From Actinomycetota bacterium (lineage in GTDB: Bacteria > Actinomycetota > Actinomycetes > Nanopelagicales > Nanopelagicaceae): a stretch of 10,299 nt of DNA. The stretch lies in contig WLDY01000013.1 in the NCBI GenBank assembly GCA_009704555.1, positions 1-10,299 of the forward strand. Reading direction: 5' to 3'. Position 1 is the first letter of the stretch, and every line of letters starts with the position of its first letter. This document shows, one piece after another, positions 6,423-10,299 of the stretch. A program made the position numbers and the translations under genes. The notes under the pieces were generated by a model that worked only from the letters and a program-made list of their open reading frames with translations, was not told the DNA's origin and did not search any database.

Positions 6423-7176
6423 GATGCGACCCGAGTTGTAGCGGTATTCCGTAAAGTTCAGAGAGCATCTCACTTGTCAATGTCGCTTCAATCGGCCCCT
6501 GGGCAAAACTCCTACCCGATTTGAGAACGAGAAGGTGGCTCGCACCTGCAGGGATCTCTTCGAGATGATGCGTAACGGTGATCGTGGCAGGAGCAGCCGG
6601 ATCCGCCGCGAAGGCAGAGATGCGCTGCAAGAGATCCTCCCGGCCGCCTAGATCTAGGCCCGCCGCGGGTTCATCCATGAGAAGCAATTCAGGATCCGGC
6701 ATCAGGGCACGAGCGATCATCACTCGCTTCTTCTCCCCTTCGCTCAATGTGAAGAAGAGGCGATCACGCAACTCCTTGACTCCTAACGTCGCCAAGAGAG
6801 CGCTGCTGCGAGATTCATCCCAAGGGTCATATTCTTCGTTCCATCTTCCGAAGACGGCGTAGGCGCTTGAAAGGACGATGTCACCGACTCGCTCATCCTC
6901 GGGCAAAAGTGAGAGAAGAGATGCAGAGGTCATACCCACTCTCATCTTGATTTCGGCGCTATCGACCCGACCCAAAGTGTCCCCCAGGATGGAGACAGAG
7001 CCGCTACTCGGGAAAAGGTAACTCGAAAGAAGCGACAGCACGGTGGTCTTGCCAGCGCCGTTGGGACCGATGATCACCCAGCGCTCACCTGTGTTGACGC
7101 TCCACGAGAGGCGATCGATGATCGCCTTACCTGAGCGGAGAACCGTAACGTCCTCGAGTGCGACCAAAGGTGACAT
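6394..7176 (-). CDS. Orphan ABC transporter-type ATPase
   Basis: A single nucleotide-binding domain of 260 residues with Walker A GPNGAGKTT at 37-45, signature LSEGE at 144-148, Walker B LLLMDE at 164-169, D-loop GLD at 173-175 and the switch histidine in THH at 202-204. The usual Q-loop glutamine is not evident (VGMTSASL). It resembles actinobacterial ATPases related to iron-chelate and ModF/YlmA-type proteins, with the PAAGLDLGGREDLL segment. No permease or binding-protein gene lies nearby, so its partner, if any, is encoded elsewhere and its substrate is unknown. The ATG at 7176 has no Shine-Dalgarno; a TATCTT hexamer 8 nt upstream suggests a leaderless mRNA. Its end overlaps ung, and the two probably form one operon. 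Confidence 0.9.
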   Translation of the reverse strand: MSPLVALEDVTVLRSGKAIIDRLSWSVNTGERWVIIGPNGAGKTTVLSLLSSYLFPSSGSVSILGDTLGRVDSAEIKMRVGMTSASLLSLLPEDERVGDIVLSSAYAVFGRWNEEYDPWDESRSSALLATLGVKELRDRLFFTLSEGEKKRVMIARALMPDPELLLMDEPAAGLDLGGREDLLQRISAFAADPAAPATITVTHHLEEIPAGASHLLVLKSGRSFAQGPIEATLTSEMLSELYGIPLQLGSHLGRYFARAI

Positions 7177-7184
7177 AGGAGAGA

Positions 7185-7190
7185 AAGATA
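7185..7190 (-). promoter_or_regulatory. Candidate -10 element for the ABC ATPase-ung operon
   Basis: TATCTT on the minus strand fits the -10 pattern (TAnnnT) and lies 8 nt before the ATG at 7176. There is no Shine-Dalgarno, so the transcript would be leaderless or nearly so. Motif and spacing are the only evidence. Confidence 0.35.
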
Positions 7191-7200
7191 GCCTGCTGGA

Positions 7201-7206
7201 TAGGCT
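7201..7206 (+). promoter_or_regulatory. Candidate -10 element for serB
   Basis: TAGGCT fits TAnnnT and lies 6 nt before the GTG at 7213, again without a Shine-Dalgarno, suggesting a leaderless transcript. It is also one arm of a short inverted repeat, AGCCT/AGGCT, within this 36-bp divergent gap. The match to consensus is weak. Confidence 0.3.
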
Positions 7207-7212
7207 TCACCA

Positions 7213-7839
7213 GTGAAGTACCGACTTCTCCTCATGGACATGGACTCCACGCTCATCAACGAAGAAGGAATCGATTTGCTCGCCGCTCGAGCGGGGGTTG
7301 GCGAGGAAGTTGCGCGGCTCACAAGCGAGGCGATGGCTGGTGAGTTGGACTTTTCAAGTTCGCTCCGGCAGCGCGTCTCACTGCTCAAAGGGCACTCATC
7401 AGCCTTACTTGAAGACGTTACGCAGTCACTATCGCTAACTGAGGGAGCGCCTGAACTCATCTCCACTCTGCGCTCCCGAGGATGGCGCATCGGGGTTGTC
7501 AGCGGTGGATTTCACGAGATCATCGATCCATTCCTTGCACCGTTAGGGATTGATTTCATACGAGCCAACCACTTTTCGATCACCGAAGGGGTCCTGACTG
7601 GTGAAGTCATCGACCCCATCATCGGTCCAACCGAGAAGGCGCTGGCGCTGGAGGAGTTCGCACATGCTCATGGCATCGAACTATCGGAGACTGTGGCAGT
7701 TGGTGATGGTGCGAATGATCGAGAAATGTTGCGAGTGGCCGGGCTTGGCATCGCCTTCTGCGCGAAAAGAGCTCTCAAAGAGGTGGCAGATGTGGTCGTG
7801 GAACGACGCGACCTGAGAATCCTCCTCGACTCCATCTAA
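7213..7839 (+). CDS. serB: Phosphoserine phosphatase (HAD superfamily)
   Basis: Catalyses the last step of serine synthesis, phosphoserine to serine plus phosphate, in the cytosol. The 208-residue product has HAD motif I DMDST with nucleophile Asp9 and acid/base Asp11, the substrate-binding NEEGIDLLAARAGV and AMAGELDFSSSLRQRV segments typical of SerB, motif II SGG at 97-99, and motif III/IV GDGAND at 164-169. It is the minimal catalytic form without the N-terminal ACT domains found in many actinobacterial SerB proteins. The GTG start at 7213 places motif I correctly; no Shine-Dalgarno precedes it. It is divergent from the ABC ATPase and convergent with hisG, with its stop inside a hairpin. 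Nothing nearby belongs to serine synthesis. Confidence 0.94.
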   Translation: MKYRLLLMDMDSTLINEEGIDLLAARAGVGEEVARLTSEAMAGELDFSSSLRQRVSLLKGHSSALLEDVTQSLSLTEGAPELISTLRSRGWRIGVVSGGFHEIIDPFLAPLGIDFIRANHFSITEGVLTGEVIDPIIGPTEKALALEEFAHAHGIELSETVAVGDGANDREMLRVAGLGIAFCAKRALKEVADVVVERRDLRILLDSI

Positions 7840-7855
7840 GCCTTGCGGGCTTAGA
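7835..7855. terminator. Hairpin spanning the convergent serB and hisG stop codons; possible weak bidirectional terminator
   Basis: TCTAAGCC (7835-7842) and GGCTTAGA (7848-7855) form a perfect 8-bp stem with the 5-nt loop TTGCG. The serB stop TAA (7837-7839) is in one arm and the hisG stop (TAA on the minus strand, 7853-7851) is in the other. Neither side has a T-tract, so it is not a canonical intrinsic terminator; it could slow polymerase or protect 3' ends in both directions. Confidence 0.45.
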
Positions 7856-8693
7856 GACGGCAGGAATGTATCTCGGTGATCAGAATTCCGCGCGCTCCCA
7901 TGCCATAAAGACGATCCATGATCTGATGCATTTCTCTTCGCGGCACCATTGCTCGAACAGCGAACCACGCCTCCTTCTGTAGCGGTGAGATAGTGGGTGA
8001 CTCGAAACCAGGAGTCACCTCACATGCAGCAGTGAGATTCTCCTGTGAGATGTCATAATCAATGAGTACGTACTGCCTGGCGAAAACAACACCCTGTAGG
8101 CGCCGAACCACGAGATCAAAGCTCGGATCCTTGCTTCTCGCTATCAAAATGGCGGTACTAATCGAGAGTGGTTCACCAAATGCGACCAGACCCGCTTGCC
8201 TCAGCGTGCTCCCTGTTGCGACGACGTCGGCAATCAGATCTGCAACCCCAAGTCGCACGGCGCTCTCTATCGCACCATCAAGCTCAACAATGGTGGCGTT
8301 GATTCCAGCCTCTTTGATGTATTCATCAACGAGACGAGGATAGGAGGTTGCAATCCGCTTTCCCTTGATATCGACAAGCGATTGGATGCCACTTCCATCT
8401 GGCGCTGCAAAACGCATGGTGCTTCGACCGAATTCCAAGTCCAAAATCTCCTGAGCCGACGCTCCACTATCCAGAAGTAGATCTCGACCTGTTATCCCAA
8501 GATCAAGTTCTCCACTTCCGACATAGGTAGCGATATCGCGCGGCCTTAGATAGTAGAACTCAATCTCGTTCTCTGGGTCTAGGAAGATGAGATCCTTCGC
8601 ATCGCTTCGTTGTCGGTAACCGGCGGAGCGGAAGATCGAGATAGCAGGTTCTGCCAATGAACCTTTGTTTGGAAGCGCAACCTTCAACGGCAC
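7851..8693 (-). CDS. hisG: ATP phosphoribosyltransferase, long form
   Basis: First and usually feedback-controlled step of histidine synthesis: ATP + PRPP gives phosphoribosyl-ATP. The 280-residue length fits the long (HisG-L) form, with a two-lobed periplasmic-binding-protein-like catalytic core and a C-terminal ACT-like regulatory domain from about residue 205. Motifs include PNKGSL at 8-13, DLGITGRD at 64-71, and the PRPP-binding segment DLIADVVATGSTL at 152-164. As a long form it should not need HisZ. The GTG start at 8693 has AGGAGG 5 nt upstream, which overlaps the hisE stop. It is the last gene of the rsmB-rpe-hisE-hisG operon and converges on serB, 11 bp between the two coding ends. 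No his attenuator is visible. Confidence 0.96.
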   Translation of the reverse strand: MPLKVALPNKGSLAEPAISIFRSAGYRQRSDAKDLIFLDPENEIEFYYLRPRDIATYVGSGELDLGITGRDLLLDSGASAQEILDLEFGRSTMRFAAPDGSGIQSLVDIKGKRIATSYPRLVDEYIKEAGINATIVELDGAIESAVRLGVADLIADVVATGSTLRQAGLVAFGEPLSISTAILIARSKDPSFDLVVRRLQGVVFARQYVLIDYDISQENLTAACEVTPGFESPTISPLQKEAWFAVRAMVPRREMHQIMDRLYGMGARGILITEIHSCRL

Positions 8694-8698
8694 GATCT

Positions 8699-8704
8699 CC
8701 TCCT
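8699..8704 (-). promoter_or_regulatory. Shine-Dalgarno of hisG overlapping the hisE stop
   Basis: AGGAGG on the minus strand lies 5 nt before the hisG GTG and shares two bases with the hisE TAG stop (8705-8703). Ribosomes ending hisE would cover this site, favouring coupled translation of the two histidine genes. Confidence 0.7.
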
Positions 8705-8966
8705 AGAGTCTTTCGAAAACGGCGTTGAGTGGTAGACGCTTTGCCACCATCAGTACCTGAATGTGGTAGATCAGTTGACTGATCTCCTCTGCAAGCTCTG
8801 CTTCACTCTGACTCTCCGCAGCAAGCCAAACCTCTCCGGCCTCTTCCAACACCTTCTTACAAATCTCGTGAACGCCAGCGTCCAGCAATTCAACTGTTCT
8901 GGAGTTTGCTGGCCGGTCTCGTTCTCGTTCAAGGAGCTCTGAGAAGAGCGATTCGAAGGTCTTCAT
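8703..8966 (-). CDS. hisE: Phosphoribosyl-ATP pyrophosphatase
   Basis: Second step of histidine synthesis: hydrolyses phosphoribosyl-ATP to phosphoribosyl-AMP. The 87-residue all-helical protein has the MazG-like metal-binding pattern EEAGE at 41-45 and EE at 60-61, followed by ISQLIYHIQVLMVAKRL. This is the stand-alone form, so HisI (cyclohydrolase) must be encoded elsewhere. The ATG at 8966 gives the expected MKTFESLFSEL start; the Shine-Dalgarno is weak (GGAG about 14 nt upstream, inside the rpe end), so translation probably depends on rpe, whose stop is 9 nt away. It sits directly before hisG, whose substrate-product chain it continues. Confidence 0.96.
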   Translation of the reverse strand: MKTFESLFSELLERERDRPANSRTVELLDAGVHEICKKVLEEAGEVWLAAESQSEAELAEEISQLIYHIQVLMVAKRLPLNAVFERL

Positions 8967-8975
8967 CGCGCGATT

Positions 8976-9650
8976 CTACTTTCTCCCGAGCTCTGCGCGC
9001 TTTCGCAATTCATCCACCATCGCCTTGGGATCCTCGCTTCGATAGACAGCGCTTCCTGCAACGAAGGTATCTGCCCCAGCGTCTGCGGCCTCCTCGATGG
9101 TAGACAAGGCGATCCCGCCATCTACCTGGAGCCAACAAGATTCTCGGCCTAACTCAAGAAGTGCTGATCGGATCTTGGAAACCTTGGGCATCATTTCCGC
9201 CATGAAGCTCTGACCGCCGAATCCAGGCTCAACCGTCATCACAAGGACCATATCGATTGACTCCAGGTGCGGGATGAGTACCTCGGCCGGAGTCTTGGGC
9301 TTGAGGGCAACTCCCCTTCTCACGCCATGTTCACCGATGCCTCGAAGTGTGGTGTCAAGTTCCTTCGTCGCCTCGAAATGAACCGTCACCGAGAAAACGC
9401 CATCATTCTTCATTGCGGCATACCGTGGACCCCAGTGATCCGCATCTTCGACCATCAGATGAAGATCGATTGGAAGGGATGAGGATCGAACTATCTCGCG
9501 GGTCCGCGATTCGTCATAAGTGAAATTGGGCACGAAGCGATCATCCATGATGTCGAGATGGATGAAATCAGCTGCACCCTTGACTCGATCGATCTCCTCT
9601 TTGAGGCGATCTTGTTCCGCATTGAGCACGGAAGGACAGATCCTGATCAT
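8976..9650 (-). CDS. rpe: Ribulose-phosphate 3-epimerase
   Basis: Interconverts ribulose 5-phosphate and xylulose 5-phosphate in the pentose phosphate pathway. The 224-residue TIM-barrel protein has the metal-binding residues His31 and Asp33 (FIHLDIMDDRFVPN), His64 (DLHLMVED) and catalytic Asp177 (QVDGGI), as well as VEPGFGGQSF at 140-149 and a phosphate-binding GSAVY near the end. Length is typical. The ATG at 9650 overlaps the rsmB stop as ATGA, with AAGGA just upstream, indicating translational coupling. hisE follows after 9 nt. The rsmB-rpe pairing is common in actinobacteria. Its role in pentose supply sits well beside PRPP-consuming hisG, though the link may be only positional. Confidence 0.96.
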   Translation of the reverse strand: MIRICPSVLNAEQDRLKEEIDRVKGAADFIHLDIMDDRFVPNFTYDESRTREIVRSSSLPIDLHLMVEDADHWGPRYAAMKNDGVFSVTVHFEATKELDTTLRGIGEHGVRRGVALKPKTPAEVLIPHLESIDMVLVMTVEPGFGGQSFMAEMMPKVSKIRSALLELGRESCWLQVDGGIALSTIEEAADAGADTFVAGSAVYRSEDPKAMVDELRKRAELGRK

Positions 9651-10299
9651 GATTTCCTTCGAAGCATGGCCATAAACATAGCATCCGTTCCATCACGGGC
9701 AGTGAGGAGTTGCAGACAGCCATCACTATCAATCGCGGCCAAGATATGAGCCTTTGCTCCAAGCGGAAGCATTTCTGCCTTGATGGGCTCAAGCGAAAAT
9801 TCACGATGACGAGCCAGGAAGTCCTTCACCTGCGCCTTCGTCTCCATGAGATGCGGCGAACATGTGACATAGAGGATGAGGCCATCTTCCACGACAATCT
9901 CTGAAGCCGCATCCAGAATCTCTCGTTGAAGTCTGATGAGCGCTTTGAGATCGCCCTCACTCCTTCGCCAACGCGCATCTGGTCTCCTTCGTAATGCGCC
10001 AATTCCTGTGCAGGGGGCATCAATCAAGACGCGATCAAACTTTGCACCCCCGAAGTGCTCGGTTCGGGCATCGGCTGTCGTGATCTGGTGCTCTGGCGTC
10101 CGCGTCTTGATCAATCGGACCCGGTGTGGATGAAGTTCAATTCCACGTAGTTGACCGGGGTTCAAAAAGTGAGCTAGGAAGGCAAACTTGCCTCCAGGTC
10201 CAGCACAAAGATCGAGCCATTGCTTCGAGCGATCCGGATCTGTTGCTAGGGCGATCTCACAGACGATCTGCGATCCCTCATCTTGAACGAAAGCCGTAC
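9647..10299 (-). CDS. rsmB: 16S rRNA m5C967 methyltransferase, RsmB family (N-terminus cut by window edge)
   Basis: Methylates a cytosine in 16S rRNA using S-adenosylmethionine. The open frame runs to the right edge of the window without a stop, so the true start lies beyond it; about 217 codons of the C-terminal catalytic half are present. Visible motifs are FVQDEGSQIV, the SAM-binding LDLCAGPGGK, the motif IV segment DAPCTGIGALRRRPDARWRR, and the motif VI nucleophile segment YVTCSPHLMETK. These two cysteines (in PCTG and TCSPH) mark m5C RNA methyltransferases of the RsmB/Fmu group. The full protein usually has an N-terminal NusB-like domain, expected outside the window. It is the upstream gene of the rpe-hisE-hisG operon, joined to rpe by a 4-nt ATGA overlap. 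Confidence 0.94.
   Translation of the reverse strand, partial: TAFVQDEGSQIVCEIALATDPDRSKQWLDLCAGPGGKFAFLAHFLNPGQLRGIELHPHRVRLIKTRTPEHQITTADARTEHFGGAKFDRVLIDAPCTGIGALRRRPDARWRRSEGDLKALIRLQREILDAASEIVVEDGLILYVTCSPHLMETKAQVKDFLARHREFSLEPIKAEMLPLGAKAHILAAIDSDGCLQLLTARDGTDAMFMAMLRRKS

Noticed and set aside
6423..6473. Extended N-terminus of ung from GTG 6473
   Set aside because: It would overlap the ABC ATPase by 80 nt, has no Shine-Dalgarno, and the extra residues do not resemble known Ung N-termini.
7835..7855. serB-hisG hairpin as a classic rho-independent terminator
   Set aside because: The stem is good but no run of T follows on either strand, so it is listed only as a possible weak bidirectional terminator.
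10163..10165. TTG 10165 as the start of the rsmB-like gene
   Set aside because: The frame continues upstream to the window edge with conserved RsmB residues (VQDEGSQ and the SAM-binding LCAGPGGK), so the true start is outside the window.
1..10299. Mobile elements, phage genes, CRISPR arrays, toxin-antitoxin or biosynthetic cassettes
   Set aside because: Reading both strands gave housekeeping or transport genes almost end to end; no transposase, integrase, direct-repeat array or hypermodular gene was seen.

Overview
This is an ordinary, gene-dense bacterial chromosome segment with no mobile elements, CRISPR arrays, prophage genes or assembly-type breaks. Gene content and style point to an Actinomycetota member of moderate GC, possibly a compact aquatic lineage. 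The clues are the rsmB-rpe-hisE-hisG order, a thymidine kinase with the P-loop form GTMDSGKS, the serB/ABC ATPase pair, many GTG or TTG starts, and several start codons lacking a Shine-Dalgarno sequence but with a -10-like hexamer just upstream. The lineage assignment is inference only.

Layout, left to right. (1) Minus strand, 1-1259: an M20-family zinc peptidase, cut at its C-terminus by the window edge. (2) Plus strand, 1302-2731: tRNA-Leu(GAG), adenine phosphoribosyltransferase (apt) and thymidine kinase (tdk), closely spaced. (3) Minus strand, 2728-3453: a DUF554 membrane protein whose stop codon overlaps that of tdk. (4) Plus strand, 3482-4198: a YczE-like membrane protein, divergent from DUF554 across 28 bp. 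(5) Plus strand, 4292-5725: an AzgA-type purine permease ending in a strong intrinsic terminator. (6) Minus strand, 7176 to 5772: an orphan ABC ATPase followed by an overlapping uracil-DNA glycosylase (ung). (7) Plus strand, 7213-7839: phosphoserine phosphatase (serB). (8) Minus strand, 10299 to 7851: rsmB (cut at its N-terminus), rpe, hisE and hisG, tightly packed as an operon.

Functional links. apt, tdk and the purine permease make a nucleobase/nucleoside salvage set: uptake of purine bases, conversion of adenine to AMP using PRPP, and phosphorylation of thymidine. hisG also consumes PRPP and rpe works in the pentose phosphate pathway that supplies it. The remaining genes are housekeeping (rRNA methylation, uracil repair, serine synthesis) or poorly characterised membrane and ABC proteins.

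No gene-free stretch exceeds 300 bases. The longest is 4199-4291 (93 bp), ahead of the purine permease. I do not see a new multi-gene system. The most interesting signals are small: three very short divergent intergenic regions that look like leaderless promoter pairs, one built on a perfect palindrome, and a hairpin whose two arms carry the stop codons of two convergent genes.
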